This document shows, one piece after another, positions 38,828 to 48,488 of a stretch of DNA of 51,342 nucleotides. Under the pieces are notes generated by a model, which saw only the letters and a program-made list of their open reading frames with translations, had not been told where the DNA came from and ran no database searches. The DNA is from Bacillota bacterium. Its GTDB lineage: Bacteria; Bacillota; Clostridia; Saccharofermentanales; Fastidiosipilaceae. The stretch covers positions 1 to 51,342 of the forward strand of contig JASGUU010000005.1 in the NCBI GenBank assembly GCA_030057555.1. Direction: 5' to 3'. Numbering within the stretch: the first letter of the stretch is position 1; each line of letters begins with the position of its first letter. Made by a program: the position numbers and the translations under genes.

Positions 38828-39731
38828 GCCTGACCGCGGGACCCGTCCCGCCCCGGCGCGGATCCTCTCCTACAAGGAGGGCCGGAGGCGTCTGGAACGC
38901 GAGCAGAGGGAACCCGCCCGCCGCACCCGGCGCCTCGCCATGGGTGCTGCTGCCGGGCTCCTCGTCGCTGCCGCTCTCGTGTTCTGGCGCCTGCCCGCTT
39001 TCAGGCTCGCCCAGGTCTATGTCAGCGGCAATGTCCAGCTCGCCCGCGAGCGCATCGTGGCGGTGAGCGGACTGGATTACCGACAGCATCTGCTCACCGG
39101 CCTGGACGGCTTCGACCGCTCGATCTTTGGCAGCCGCGAGCTGCGCTACCGAGACGCTGAAAGGCGCATCCTGGCCGGACTGCCGCTGGTGGAAGCGGTC
39201 CGCGTCACCCCGAAGCTTCCTTCCGGTGTCGCCATCGAAATCCGCGAACGTCGCCCGGTCGCCCGTCTGGCCGGCGGTGATGCCAGCGCTCTGCTCGCAG
39301 CCGATGCCGTCGTGCTGGGTTTTCTCCCGGCAGATGCCAGGGCGCAGCCGGCACTGCCCCTGCTCGAGGGTGTGTCGGCCAGCACCACGGTTCCGGGCGA
39401 GCCGGTGACCGGTCCGGACGACGCCCGTGTCCGGCGCTCGCTCGCGGTGCTCGATGAGATCGGCCGGGCCGACCGCGCCGACGAGGCCGACTGGTCTCTG
39501 CTCGCGGCCGTGACGAGCATCCGCTCCATTTCCGAGGACATGAGCTATCTCCTCATCCAGCTCGGCGGCGGCGAGCTGGCCGTCCGCATCGGCGGGCCGC
39601 AGCTGCTCGAAGAGCAGGTGGTCTGGCTGCGTCATGCCGTCCGCAGCGGCCGTCTCGAAGATCTCGGTCCGGGGCTGCTCGACCTCGCCGCCGAACGCTA
39701 TGTGTATATTCAGGAAGAGGAGGGACCCTAG
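38814..39731 (+). CDS. ftsQ: Cell division protein FtsQ/DivIB
   Basis: A 305-residue bitopic protein. A basic cytosolic N-terminus with Arg clusters is followed by one membrane segment at about 43-60 (GAAAGLLVAAALVFW). A POTRA-like domain comes next at about 65-140 (FRLAQVYVSGNVQLARERIVAVSGL and LPLVEAVRVTPKLPSGVAIEIRERRPVA), and then the FtsQ beta domain. It connects divisome parts with FtsL-type proteins. It starts within the end of murG. The call rests on POTRA pattern, topology and cluster position. Confidence 0.87.
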   Translation: MRNTEPDRGTRPAPARILSYKEGRRRLEREQREPARRTRRLAMGAAAGLLVAAALVFWRLPAFRLAQVYVSGNVQLARERIVAVSGLDYRQHLLTGLDGFDRSIFGSRELRYRDAERRILAGLPLVEAVRVTPKLPSGVAIEIRERRPVARLAGGDASALLAADAVVLGFLPADARAQPALPLLEGVSASTTVPGEPVTGPDDARVRRSLAVLDEIGRADRADEADWSLLAAVTSIRSISEDMSYLLIQLGGGELAVRIGGPQLLEEQVVWLRHAVRSGRLEDLGPGLLDLAAERYVYIQEEEGP

Positions 39732-39732
39732 C

Positions 39733-40257
39733 ATGCGTCCCCTGCTTGGTATCATCATCGGACTTCTGATCGGCCTCTTTATGAATGTCGAGATTCCCCG
39801 GGCCTACTCCGCCTACGTGGCGATCTTCATCGTCGCCGCGGTTGACTCGCTGGTCGGTGCCATCCGCGCCAATCTCGAGGACCGTTTCAGTCTGCGCCTC
39901 CTGCTGACCGGTCTGCTGGGCAACTCTCTGATCGCCCTCTTTCTGACAGCGCTCGGTGAACGGCTGAAGCTGGACCTGAATCTGGCGGCGGTTTTCGCCT
40001 TTGTCATCCGCATCATCAACAACTTCGCCTTCATTCGCCGCCTCCTGCTGGCACAGTTCGATGAACGTGTCCTGCGCCGCCGACGGGTGGTGGGACAGCC
40101 GACCGCTCCGGCCGGGCAGACGGTCGGAGACGGCGAACCCTCATCGCTCGGCCGCGGCATGCGCGGTGCCCGTGAGCAGCGGGAGAGCGGGGAAGAACCC
40201 GGGTCTCCGGCCGAAGAGACGAAAGCGAAGGATCGGACAGACGTCGACAGGAGCTGA
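39733..40257 (+). CDS. sbp: Small basic membrane protein Sbp (DUF1290)
   Basis: A 174-residue protein. Its first 110 residues match DUF1290/Sbp, known from the Bacillus ftsA-ftsZ region: MRPLLGIIIGLLIGLFM, IPRAYSAYVAIFIVAAVDSLVGAIRA, GLLGNSLIALFLTALGERL and RIINNFAFIRRLLL. Three membrane segments are predicted. The remaining 60 residues are a hydrophilic, charged tail not present in the Bacillus protein. The function is unknown; conservation beside ftsZ suggests a division role. GGAGGG at 39719-39724 serves the start. Confidence 0.85.
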   Translation: MRPLLGIIIGLLIGLFMNVEIPRAYSAYVAIFIVAAVDSLVGAIRANLEDRFSLRLLLTGLLGNSLIALFLTALGERLKLDLNLAAVFAFVIRIINNFAFIRRLLLAQFDERVLRRRRVVGQPTAPAGQTVGDGEPSSLGRGMRGAREQRESGEEPGSPAEETKAKDRTDVDRS

Positions 40258-40442
40258 GCGCCTCGCCGCCGGATGCGCAGCCGGGAGCTTCCCACAGCGC
40301 CGGCGGCGCTGTACCGGAAAATTTGTCAGCATGACGGAAATCTGGACAAAAGCTTTGCAAGGACGTTATGATCTCCGGACTCAAAGCCTAAGTTACAGGA
40401 ATATTTCATTTTGGTTACACGCTATCGTTTGACCCATGAGTA
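40258..40442. other. Spacer between sbp and the ftsZ control region
   Basis: Nothing coding is seen. GC-rich near sbp, it becomes AT-rich towards 40340-40440. ftsA, commonly found here, is missing. Confidence 0.5.
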
Positions 40443-40454
40443 TATGACGTCATA
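40443..40454. promoter_or_regulatory. Perfect 12-bp palindrome upstream of ftsZ
   Basis: TATGACGTCATA is an exact palindrome in the AT-rich part of the ftsZ control region, 40 bases before the -35 box. The symmetry suggests a dimeric regulator, which I cannot identify. A weak box pair (TTGACC at 40429-40434 and TAACAA at 40453-40458) overlaps it. Confidence 0.4.
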
Positions 40455-40493
40455 ACAAATATTTCTGATATCCTGCCATTTTGAGAAGAACTC

Positions 40494-40522
40494 TTGCAGG
40501 CACGGCGGGCTTCGCGTACAAT
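40494..40522 (+). promoter_or_regulatory. ftsZ promoter
   Basis: TTGCAG (40494-40499) and TACAAT (40517-40522) are separated by exactly 17 bases. This gives ftsZ its own transcription start near 40529. Confidence 0.7.
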
Positions 40523-40655
40523 AGGCGGGACTCGTTGAGGCTGAATTCTGTCGTTCTGACAATCTGAGCACAGCATCCACTCAAGTGGCGATTGCATGGG
40601 GACCGCAGACGCATATGGAGGATCCGGCCATACCGGAGGAATGGAAGGGCATAAG

Positions 40656-42125
40656 GTGGATAAGTATTCGAGCAGGCCTTTGAACTACACGGCCGCGGAT
40701 CATGACGGCTACGCCTCGATTCGCGTGATTGGCGTCGGCGGCGGCGGCTGCAACGCCGTCGACCGTATGATTGAGAGCGATGTGCAGGGCATCGAGTTCA
40801 TTACGATCAACACCGACTATCAGGCGCTGGAGCGCTCGCAGGCGACGCACCGCATCCAGATCGGCGAGAAGCTGACCCGCGGACTCGGTGCCGGAGCCGA
40901 CCCCGAGATCGGGGAAAAGGCCGCGACGGAGTCGAAGGATGAGATCGCCTCGCTGATTCGCGGCACCGACCTGCTCTTCATCACCGCCGGCATGGGCGGC
41001 GGTACCGGCACGGGTGCCGCGCCGGTGGTTGCCGCCATCGCCCGCGACATGGGGGTCCTGACCATTGGTGTCGTGACCCGCCCCTTCCGCTTTGAGGGGG
41101 CCATGCGCATGCAGAACGCCGAGGCCGGCATCCGCAACCTGGAACAGTATGTTGACAGCCTGATCGTTGTTCCGAACGACAAGCTGCTGGAAATCGCCGA
41201 CGAGGACACGACCTTTGACGAGGCTTTCGCCATCGCCGACCAGGTGCTGAAGTACGGCGTGGCCGGCATCTCCGACCTCGTTGCCGTCCCCGGTCTGATC
41301 AACCTCGACCTCGCCGATGTCCGCCGCGTCATGGTTGGCGCCGGCATCTGCCACATGGGCATCGGCCGGGCGAAGGGTCAGGACCGCATGGAGATCGCGA
41401 TCGACGAGGCCCTGCACAGCCCGCTGCTGGATACCAGTATCGACGGCGCGCACCGCCTGATCGTCAACTTCACCGGCAGCAACCTGCGCCTGCAGGAGAT
41501 CAATGTGGCGACGAGCCTGGTGCGCGACTCCGCCGCCCCGGACGCCGACATCATCCTCGGTGCCGTTATCGACAACACGATGGAAGACGAGATCATGATC
41601 ACCGTGATCGCCTCCGGCTTCGATCCGGCGGCCGAGGCGCAGCCACGCCAGTCCCTGAACGAACGTCTGGCCCGTGGGGCGAGCGACCGCGGGCGCCAGG
41701 CGACTCCGCAGGCGGGCCGTCTCGACGGCGGCTGGCGTCGTGCCAACTACGGCTCTTCCTATCAGACGGGTGCCTATTCGCGCGACCCCGAGCCGCGTCA
41801 GAGCGAGCCTGCGCCCGAACCCGAGCGCCCGCGCCGTGACGAGGCTGTCGAGACCGAGCGCAGCCATCACTCGAACTGGCGTACCAACCGCCCGGAGCCC
41901 GCAGAGGCGGGAGAGGATGTGCCGGCCTTTCTCTCGAATCCCGGCCGTGTCCAGGCCGCGGTGGATTATGCGGAAGTCCCTTCGACGCGCGCCACGTCTC
42001 CGCGCCTGGATACCCGCCGGCCCGAGAGCGAAGAGCGCCGCCGTCCCGACAGTGACAGGCGGAAGACCGGCCGCATCCTGCCCTGGTTCTTCAGCGACAA
42101 CGACGAGGAGCACACGGAATCCTGA
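40656..42125 (+). CDS. ftsZ: Cell division GTPase FtsZ
   Basis: The tubulin homologue that forms the Z-ring. It contains [17 protein letters not shown], the tubulin signature [14 protein letters not shown], and the synergy loop [11 protein letters not shown] with its catalytic Asp residues. After the globular domain a long, Arg/Pro/Glu-rich linker of about 150 residues leads to a C-terminal ILPWFFSDN-like peptide. GTG at 40656 is preferred because GGAAGGG (40643-40649) lies at the right distance and the N-terminus then approaches family length. An ATG at 40596, adding 20 residues, is the alternative. Confidence 0.96.
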   Translation: MDKYSSRPLNYTAADHDGYASIRVIGVGGGGCNAVDRMIESDVQGIEFITINTDYQALERSQATHRIQIGEKLTRGLGAGADPEIGEKAATESKDEIASLIRGTDLLFITAGMGGGTGTGAAPVVAAIARDMGVLTIGVVTRPFRFEGAMRMQNAEAGIRNLEQYVDSLIVVPNDKLLEIADEDTTFDEAFAIADQVLKYGVAGISDLVAVPGLINLDLADVRRVMVGAGICHMGIGRAKGQDRMEIAIDEALHSPLLDTSIDGAHRLIVNFTGSNLRLQEINVATSLVRDSAAPDADIILGAVIDNTMEDEIMITVIASGFDPAAEAQPRQSLNERLARGASDRGRQATPQAGRLDGGWRRANYGSSYQTGAYSRDPEPRQSEPAPEPERPRRDEAVETERSHHSNWRTNRPEPAEAGEDVPAFLSNPGRVQAAVDYAEVPSTRATSPRLDTRRPESEERRRPDSDRRKTGRILPWFFSDNDEEHTES

Positions 42126-42186
42126 CAGCTTGTGTTCCGGGGGCAGGCGTTGGCCGGCCGCCCGGATCTGACAGCCGGCGCGAGCG

Positions 42187-42217
42187 GGCGGCGTGGCCGG
42201 AGGAGGCCCACGCCGCC
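42187..42217 (+). terminator. Strong hairpin after ftsZ without a T-tract
   Basis: GGCGGCGTGG (42187-42196) pairs perfectly with CCACGCCGCC (42208-42217). No T-run follows, so it may be an RNA-stability or factor-dependent termination element between ftsZ and nrdR. Confidence 0.4.
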
Positions 42218-42243
42218 CGTTCCGGATGGAGGGGAAAGCGCCC

Positions 42244-42726
42244 ATGAAGTGTCCGAATTGTGGACGGGATGACGACCGCGTGATTGACAGCCGCCCCGCA
42301 GAAGACGGGACGGCGACGCGCCGGCGCCGGGAATGCAACGCCTGCCGCTATCGCTATACCACGTTCGAGAAAGTGGAGACGCTGCCGGTCTACGTGGTCA
42401 AGAAGGATGGCGGGCGCGAGCTCTTTGACCGCGAGAAGCTGATCGGCAGCATCATGAAGGCCTGCAACAAGCTGCCCGTTTCCACTGCCGCCATTGAGGC
42501 TCTGGTCTCCGAGATCGAGGCCAATGCCCTCGGCCGCCTGAACCGGGAGATCACCAGCCGGGCCATCGGCGAGGCGGTCATGGACGGGCTCAGCGAGATC
42601 AACGAGGTCGCCTATGTGCGCTTCGCTTCGGTCTATCGGCGCTTTACCGACCGTACGGCCTTTGTCGAGGAGCTGGCCCGGCTCGACGAGCGCCGCGAGG
42701 CGGAGCCGGCGAAGAATGCCGATTAG
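42244..42726 (+). CDS. nrdR: Transcriptional repressor NrdR
   Basis: A 160-residue NrdR. The N-terminal zinc ribbon has Cys at 3, 6, 31 and 34 (MKCPNCG and ECNACRYRYTTFE), and an ATP-cone domain follows (VVKKDGGRELFDREKLIGSIMKAC). It senses ATP/dATP and represses ribonucleotide reductase genes. GGAGGGG about nine bases upstream sets the ATG at 42244. No NrdR box was noticed in this window. Confidence 0.97.
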   Translation: MKCPNCGRDDDRVIDSRPAEDGTATRRRRECNACRYRYTTFEKVETLPVYVVKKDGGRELFDREKLIGSIMKACNKLPVSTAAIEALVSEIEANALGRLNREITSRAIGEAVMDGLSEINEVAYVRFASVYRRFTDRTAFVEELARLDERREAEPAKNAD

Positions 42727-42747
42727 AGCGGCAGATGGGACCTGAGC

Positions 42748-43455
42748 ATGAATGCAAAAACCGTACTCGTTGTCGATGACGATCCCCATATCGTCGAACT
42801 GCTGACTCTGTATTTCGAAAAGGAGGGCTACTGCGTCCGCTCCAGCGGCGACGGCATCAGTGCCCTGGAGTCCTTTGCGGAGGAGGAGCCGGATGTTGTC
42901 ATCCTCGATCTGATGCTGCCCGGCAAGGACGGCTATGATGTCTGCCGCGAGATGCGGCGCGTCTCCGATGTCCCGATCCTGATGCTCACCGCCCGCGGCG
43001 AAACACTGGACAAGATCGTCGGGCTCGAACTGGGCGCCGATGACTATGTCCAGAAGCCCTTTGAGCCAAAGGAGCTGCTCGCGCGTGTGAAGGCTGTCCT
43101 GCGCCGTGTCGAAGCCGGCGGCGCCGCCCGCGAGAGAGAACCCGAGCGGGAACGGGTCAGCTGGCCCGGCCTCGAGATTGACAAGTCACGCTACCTCGTG
43201 CGCATTGACGGCCGGACGGTTGAAATGCCGCCGAAGGAACTGGAACTTTTCTATTTTCTCGCCTCGCATCCGAACCGTGTCTATACCCGTGAACAGCTGC
43301 TGGGCTCGGTCTGGGGCTATGACTTCTTCGGCGAATCGCGGACTGTGGATGTCCATGTCAAGCGCATCCGCGAGAAGATCGAGGAAAACGGCGGCGGGCA
43401 GGGCTGGCAGATCCAGACCGTCTGGGGTGTCGGCTACAAGTTCGAAGTGGAGTAG
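42748..43455 (+). CDS. OmpR-family response regulator
   Basis: A 235-residue regulator. The receiver domain (about 4-117) has the acidic pocket D10-D11-D12, phospho-acceptor D54 in VVILDLMLPG, the LTAR switch Thr region and the YVQKPF lysine. A trans_reg_C winged helix occupies about 140-235 (LELFYFLASHPNRVYTREQLLGSVWGYDF and RTVDVHVKRIREKI). The histidine kinase follows after 11 bases. The pair resembles the PhoPR/ResDE group in layout, but the signal is unknown. Confidence 0.95.
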   Translation: MNAKTVLVVDDDPHIVELLTLYFEKEGYCVRSSGDGISALESFAEEEPDVVILDLMLPGKDGYDVCREMRRVSDVPILMLTARGETLDKIVGLELGADDYVQKPFEPKELLARVKAVLRRVEAGGAAREREPERERVSWPGLEIDKSRYLVRIDGRTVEMPPKELELFYFLASHPNRVYTREQLLGSVWGYDFFGESRTVDVHVKRIREKIEENGGGQGWQIQTVWGVGYKFEVE

Positions 43456-43466
43456 CGGACGAAGCC

Positions 43467-45017
43467 ATGGCGCGCCTCGGAAGGCGTCAGCGACGCCGCC
43501 GCACCGTGACCTACCGCGGCCGTCTCGTCCGCTCCTTTATCGCGATCATCCTGCTGAGCTTCTTCATCCTCGCCGTCATCTTTTACACCACAGTCACGAC
43601 GACGCTGGGACGCAGCCGTGCACGCCAGCTCAACGCGGCGGTGACGGAGCTCGTCAGCATCGTTTCCGAGCGCCTGGCCAGCGGTTCCAACCTCGAGTCG
43701 GACCCGGCCGTCTCCTATTACCTGTCTTTTATGCGCCGCTCCCTGGGATCCTATGTCTGGCTTGTCGCGCCTGACGGCCAGCTGCTCGCCGCCACCGGCC
43801 TCCCGCCCGAGGCCGTCGGCCACCTCGAAGCCGGAAAAAGCGCCGAACTGCCCCGTCTGCCCGAGTACTATGTCGGGGCGGATACGGCGGACTCGAGCTG
43901 CACCTTTATCGGCGGCAACTACTTCGGCCTCTTCGATCCGCCGGGCAACAACCACTGGATCTCGGTCATCCGTCCCATCCATGACGAGACGGGCGGGCTG
44001 CGGCTGGTCGTTCAGGTCCATGACCGCTTCGACATGTCTGCCGATACGCGCCGCTACATGGTCAACGGGGTGGGCTTTGCCACTCTCATCGCCCTGCTCG
44101 CCGCCCTGGTCACCGTCCTGTTTTTTTCGAACGCCGTCTCCCGCCCGATCCGCGAGCTCTCCGATGCCGCCCGTGCGGTCATGCAGGGCGACTATACGGT
44201 GCGTGTTCCCGACCCCGCTCTCCCGGGGCCGGCGCCCGAGGGCGAAGAAGAACGCATGGAGTCAGCGGATGAGATCGCCTTTCTGGTGCACAGCTTCAAC
44301 CGTATGGTCGAGTCGCTCGAGCTTCAGAACGCCGACCGCCGCGACTTTATTTCGGCGATATCGCACGATCTCAGGACGCCTCTGACCTCGATCCGCGGCT
44401 TCATCGAGGGCATGCTCGACGGCACCATTCCGCCCGAACGCTTTCCCCGCTATCTGGGCATCGTGCGCGATGAGACGGAGCGGCTGACGAAGCTTGTCAA
44501 CGCCATGAACGAGGTCAACGAGCTGGACGGCGGTGCGCTGCACTTCCAGTTTGCGAATTTTGACATCACCGCACTGATCCGTCAGGTTCTGCGCTCCCTC
44601 GAGAGCCTGCTCGATGCGCGCTGCCTGACCGTCCAGACTTCCCAGACTCCGGGGGCCGAGCCGCTCCAGGTGGTCGGCGACGAGGAGCAGATCGGACGCG
44701 TCCTCCACAATCTGCTGTCCAACGCCATTCGCCATGCACCCGAGGGCGGCATTATCTCGGTGACCTGGCAGCGTGCCGCGGGGGGGCACTGCCTCGAGGT
44801 GATTGTCGAGGACAACGGCCCCGGCATCAAGGACGAGGATCTGCCCCATGTCTTCGAACGCTTCTATAAGGCGGATCGTTCGCGCACGGGTCATTCGGGC
44901 AGCGGTCTCGGGCTGTTCATCTCGCGCGGCATTCTGACGGCCCACGGACAGAAGATCACGGCCGGGCGCAGCCGGATGGGCGGGGCGCGCTTTGCCTTCA
45001 CTCTGCAGCTTGCCTAG
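43467..45017 (+). CDS. Sensor histidine kinase
   Basis: A 516-residue membrane kinase. TM1 lies at about 21-45 and is followed by an extracytoplasmic sensor region (about 46-200). TM2 is at about 202-227, and a HAMP domain with an unusual acidic insertion (PGPAPEGEEERMESADE) follows. HisKA carries H300 in the ISHDLRTPLTSI block. HATPase_c has N (LLSNAIRHAP), G1 (EDNGPGI), F (FERFYKADRSR) and G2 (GSGLGLFIS) boxes. It presumably phosphorylates the upstream response regulator. Sensor-domain family was not recognised. Confidence 0.94.
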   Translation: MARLGRRQRRRRTVTYRGRLVRSFIAIILLSFFILAVIFYTTVTTTLGRSRARQLNAAVTELVSIVSERLASGSNLESDPAVSYYLSFMRRSLGSYVWLVAPDGQLLAATGLPPEAVGHLEAGKSAELPRLPEYYVGADTADSSCTFIGGNYFGLFDPPGNNHWISVIRPIHDETGGLRLVVQVHDRFDMSADTRRYMVNGVGFATLIALLAALVTVLFFSNAVSRPIRELSDAARAVMQGDYTVRVPDPALPGPAPEGEEERMESADEIAFLVHSFNRMVESLELQNADRRDFISAISHDLRTPLTSIRGFIEGMLDGTIPPERFPRYLGIVRDETERLTKLVNAMNEVNELDGGALHFQFANFDITALIRQVLRSLESLLDARCLTVQTSQTPGAEPLQVVGDEEQIGRVLHNLLSNAIRHAPEGGIISVTWQRAAGGHCLEVIVEDNGPGIKDEDLPHVFERFYKADRSRTGHSGSGLGLFISRGILTAHGQKITAGRSRMGGARFAFTLQLA

Positions 45018-45041
45018 AATGACAGTCCAGGAGGAATGCTG

Positions 45042-45704
45042 ATGACTGCCATTGACGCCCGTTCCCGGCCGGACACCGCCGCCCGCGCCCGTCGCCTCCT
45101 CGCGACACTGGAGGAGATCTATCCCGAAGCGGTCTGTACGCTCGACTATGACGCCGATCCCTGGCGCCTGCTGGTGGGCGGCATTCTGGCCGCCCAGTGT
45201 ACCGACGCGCGGGTGAATCTGATCACGCCGGCTCTGTATGAGAGCTATCCGGACGTGGCGGCCTTTGCCGCCGCCTCCGAGGGCGATCTCGAGCCCCTGA
45301 TCCGCTCCTGCGGCATGTACCGAACGAAGTCGCGCCATCTCGTCGCGGCGGCCCGCCACCTGCTCCGCGAACACGGGGGCGAGGTTCCGCGGACGCTTGA
45401 GGAGCTGATCGCCGTTCCCGGCGTCGGGCGGAAGATCGCGAACCTCATCCTCGGAGACGCCTTCGGACAGCAGGCGGTTGTCGTCGACACCCACTGCGCC
45501 CGTGTCTCGAGGCGCATGGGCCTGACCGATTCCGAGCAGCCGGCCCGCATCGAGCGCGACCTGATGGTCGTTCTGCCCGCGGACAGCTGGACCCGCTGGG
45601 GCCACCTCGCCGTTGCCCATGGGCGGGAGCTGTGTACGGCGCGGCGTGCCTTCTGCGAAGACTGTCCCTGCCGCCCCGACTGCCTCCACGGTTCCGGGCC
45701 GTGA
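45042..45704 (+). CDS. nth: Endonuclease III
   Basis: A 220-residue DNA glycosylase/AP lyase for oxidised pyrimidines. The helix-hairpin-helix reads LIAVPGVGRKIANLIL with the catalytic Lys, and the catalytic Asp lies in VVVDTHCARVSRR. The 4Fe-4S cluster motif C-x6-C-x2-C-x5-C is complete at the C-terminus (ELCTARRAFCEDCPCRPDC). AGGAGG at 45029-45034 is one base from an ATG at 45036 but seven from the ATG at 45042, so the latter is taken. Its stop overlaps the recG start (GTGA). Confidence 0.96.
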   Translation: MTAIDARSRPDTAARARRLLATLEEIYPEAVCTLDYDADPWRLLVGGILAAQCTDARVNLITPALYESYPDVAAFAAASEGDLEPLIRSCGMYRTKSRHLVAAARHLLREHGGEVPRTLEELIAVPGVGRKIANLILGDAFGQQAVVVDTHCARVSRRMGLTDSEQPARIERDLMVVLPADSWTRWGHLAVAHGRELCTARRAFCEDCPCRPDCLHGSGP

Positions 45705-47851
45705 AAATCGCAGAGCCGGGAGTGCCCGAACCTGTCGACCGGCCGGACTATGAGGCCGAATACGAGCCCTTTCAGGTGCCGCTGCGCCTGAGCCTGGGTC
45801 TCACCGCCCGCCAGGCCGGTCTGCTCGCGAAGCTGGAGATTCAAACCCCGCTCGATCTGATCCGCCACGTGCCCTTCCGCTACGAAGACTGGACGGAGCT
45901 CGCCCCGATTGCCTCCCTGCGCGACGGTGAGACGAGCGTCTTCCGCGCCCTGATCGCCGGGACTCCGACCATCCGCCGCCGCGGCCGCTGTTCGACGGTC
46001 AGGGCCACGCTGGCGGACGAAACGGCGACGCTGGGAGCGGTCTGGTTTAACCAGCCCTGGCTCGCCGAGAAGCTTGAGCCCGGTGCCCATGCCGTCTTCC
46101 GCGGCCGCATCCGCCGTTCCGGCGGTCGTTTTGAGGTCCTCAATCCCGCCATCGAGTCTCTCGGTGATGGCAATGTTGCCGAGACCGCCTATCTGCACCC
46201 TGTCTATCCGCTGACGGCAGGCCTGACCCGCCAGCAGCTCGAACGGTATATCGGCGCTGCTCTGACCCGCTACGGCGAGCGCATTCCCGAAGCCCTGCCC
46301 GCCGAACTGCGGCGCCGCCACCACCTCGCCGATGTTGCCTATGCCTACCGCATCATCCATCAGCCGCCGGACTGGGAGCAGCTCGCCGCGGCGCGCCGCC
46401 GCCTCGCGTTCGAGGAGCTGTTCATGGTGCAGACGGGCCTCACCCTGCTGCGGCGGAACAATGAACGCCAGGCGGCGGCCCTCCCGCTCGCTCTCGACGG
46501 CAGCGGTCTCGAGCGCTACCGTGCCGTGGCTGCGGCTCTGCCCTTTACGCCGACGCGGGCGCAGCAGCGGGTGGCGAACGAAATCTACCGTGACCTGACG
46601 CTGACACGGCCGATGGCCCGCCTCGTTCAGGGCGATGTCGGCTCCGGGAAAACACTGGTTGCCGCTCTCGCGATGCTGCAGGCTGTCATCTGCGGCCATC
46701 AGGCGGTGCTGATGGCGCCGACCGCTGTGCTCGCCAGTCAGCACGAGCGAACTCTCCGGGAACTGCTGGGGCAGGAAGCCAGGATACGCCTGCTGACGGG
46801 CGCCACTCCGGCCGGCGAGCGGCGCGGCATCCTGCGCGAGATTCGCACGGGCGACTGCGACATCGTGGTCGGCACCCATGCCGTGATCGAGGACCGCGTG
46901 GTCTTTCGTTCCCTCGCGCTCGCCGTGACCGATGAACAGCACCGCTTCGGCGTGCGCCAGCGGCTGCGCCTCGCCGGTGCTGAGGAGGATCAGGAAACGG
47001 AGGCGCCCGCCCCCCATGTCCTCGTGATGTCCGCGACCCCGATCCCGCGCACGCTGGGCCTGATACTCTACGGCGATCTGGACATCTCGCGCATAGATGA
47101 AATGCCGGCAGGACGACAGCCTGTCAGGACATATACGGTGGCTGACAAAAGCCTGCCCCGCGCCTGGGCGCTGCTGCAGCGCGAGCTGGAGAGCGGAGCC
47201 CAGGGCTTCGTTGTCTGTCCGACCATCCGGGCGGGGGAGGAGGAGGGGCGGCGCACTGTCGAGGCCACCTGGGAGGAGCTCAGCACGGGTCCCTTCGCCG
47301 GCTGGCGGGTTGGCCTGCTCCACGGCGATCTGCCCGCAAAGGAGAAGAAAGCCGTCATGGACGGCTTCATGGCGGGCGAGGTGCAGCTCCTCGTTGCCAC
47401 CACCGTGATCGAGGTCGGCATCGACCAGCCCAACGCCACCGTCATGCTGATCATGGATGCGGACCGTTTCGGCCTCGCCCAGCTGCATCAGCTGCGCGGG
47501 CGCATAGGCCGCGGCGGGCGGGCCTCCTTTTGCCTGCTGCATTCCGAACGCGAGGATCAGACGGCGCGTGCCCGGCTCGCTGCGCTCTGCACGACGACGG
47601 ACGGCTTCGCGATCGCAGAAGCAGATCTCGAGATGCGGGGGCCGGGTGACTTCTTCGGCACCAGACAGCACGGCCTGCCCCGGCTGCGGGTTGCCAATCT
47701 CTATGAGGATGCCGATCTGCTCCAGGAGGCCCAGCAGGCCTCGGCGGAGCTGCTTGAACTCGATCCCGGACTCGAGGATCCGGCGAACCGCCGCATCCGT
47801 CCTGCCCTGCGCCGTCTCTTCGGCCTCGAGCAGGCGCAGATGGGACTCTAG
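45701..47851 (+). CDS. recG: ATP-dependent DNA helicase RecG
   Basis: A 716-residue RecG. The N-terminal wedge/OB region is followed by helicase motifs: FTPTRAQQRV, Walker A in QGDVGSGKTLVA (G311 onward), DEQHRFGVRQR (D411), MSATPIPRTL, and later DADRFGLAQLHQLRGRIGRG with the terminal GPGDFFGTRQHG block. It remodels stalled replication forks and branched DNA. The start is GTG at 45701 in a 4-base overlap with nth; the ribosome binding site is weak, so the start is inferred from coupling. An ATG at 45632 inside nth is rejected. Confidence 0.96.
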   Translation: MKIAEPGVPEPVDRPDYEAEYEPFQVPLRLSLGLTARQAGLLAKLEIQTPLDLIRHVPFRYEDWTELAPIASLRDGETSVFRALIAGTPTIRRRGRCSTVRATLADETATLGAVWFNQPWLAEKLEPGAHAVFRGRIRRSGGRFEVLNPAIESLGDGNVAETAYLHPVYPLTAGLTRQQLERYIGAALTRYGERIPEALPAELRRRHHLADVAYAYRIIHQPPDWEQLAAARRRLAFEELFMVQTGLTLLRRNNERQAAALPLALDGSGLERYRAVAAALPFTPTRAQQRVANEIYRDLTLTRPMARLVQGDVGSGKTLVAALAMLQAVICGHQAVLMAPTAVLASQHERTLRELLGQEARIRLLTGATPAGERRGILREIRTGDCDIVVGTHAVIEDRVVFRSLALAVTDEQHRFGVRQRLRLAGAEEDQETEAPAPHVLVMSATPIPRTLGLILYGDLDISRIDEMPAGRQPVRTYTVADKSLPRAWALLQRELESGAQGFVVCPTIRAGEEEGRRTVEATWEELSTGPFAGWRVGLLHGDLPAKEKKAVMDGFMAGEVQLLVATTVIEVGIDQPNATVMLIMDADRFGLAQLHQLRGRIGRGGRASFCLLHSEREDQTARARLAALCTTTDGFAIAEADLEMRGPGDFFGTRQHGLPRLRVANLYEDADLLQEAQQASAELLELDPGLEDPANRRIRPALRRLFGLEQAQMGL

Positions 47852-47863
47852 GAGGCGGGCTGC

Positions 47864-48457
47864 ATGCGGGTGATTGCGGGAGAGGCGGGAGGGCTCGGGC
47901 TGGAGGCGCCACGCGGTCTCGCGACGCGGCCGACGAGTGCACGGCTGAAGGAGTCGCTCTTTGCCATGCTTGAGAGCCGCGGGCTCGTTCAGGAGGCCCG
48001 TGTTCTCGATGTTTTCGCCGGCAGCGGCCAGCTCGCGATCGAGGCCCTGAGCCGCGGCGCCCGTGCCGCTGTCCTCGTCGAGTCGGCGCGGCCGGCTCTG
48101 GCCGTCATCCGCCGCAATCTCGCGCACTGCCGTCTGGAGACACGCGCGAAGGTGCTCGCGAGGCCCGCCGCCCGCGCGCTGGGGGAGCTCGCGGCCGCGG
48201 GCTGTGTCTTCGATCTCATCTTCATGGATCCGCCCTACGAAACGGCGGCGGCCGAGCTCGCGAAGCTCGCCGGGCTGCCATCGCGGCTGCTCGCCGACGG
48301 CGGGCTTCTCATTGTCGAGAGCGCGCGCGGTACGGAGCTTCCCGGACTCCCCGGCCTGCTGCCCGTCCGTGATTGTCAGCAGGGGGGGCAAATGCTATCA
48401 TTTTACGAACGTGCAGGAGTCTTTGGAGCGTCCATGGCGGATGCTTCAGACGGCTGA
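47864..48457 (+). CDS. rsmD: 16S rRNA (guanine(966)-N(2))-methyltransferase
   Basis: A 197-residue RsmD. Hallmarks are MRVIAGEAGGLGLEAP at the start, RPTSARLKESLFAML, VLDVFAGSGQLAIEALSRGA (SAM site) and the catalytic FMDPPYE. It lies 12 bases after recG and is directly followed by coaD, a pairing found across Bacillota. Confidence 0.95.
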   Translation: MRVIAGEAGGLGLEAPRGLATRPTSARLKESLFAMLESRGLVQEARVLDVFAGSGQLAIEALSRGARAAVLVESARPALAVIRRNLAHCRLETRAKVLARPAARALGELAAAGCVFDLIFMDPPYETAAAELAKLAGLPSRLLADGGLLIVESARGTELPGLPGLLPVRDCQQGGQMLSFYERAGVFGASMADASDG

Positions 48458-48488
48458 TATGTTAAGTGAACGAGAACGCGGAGGCGAG

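Noticed and set aside
45245-48391. A 1,048-codon minus-strand open frame
   Set aside because: It is antisense to nth, recG and rsmD, which have clear family motifs. In GC-rich coding DNA the opposite strand often stays open by codon bias.
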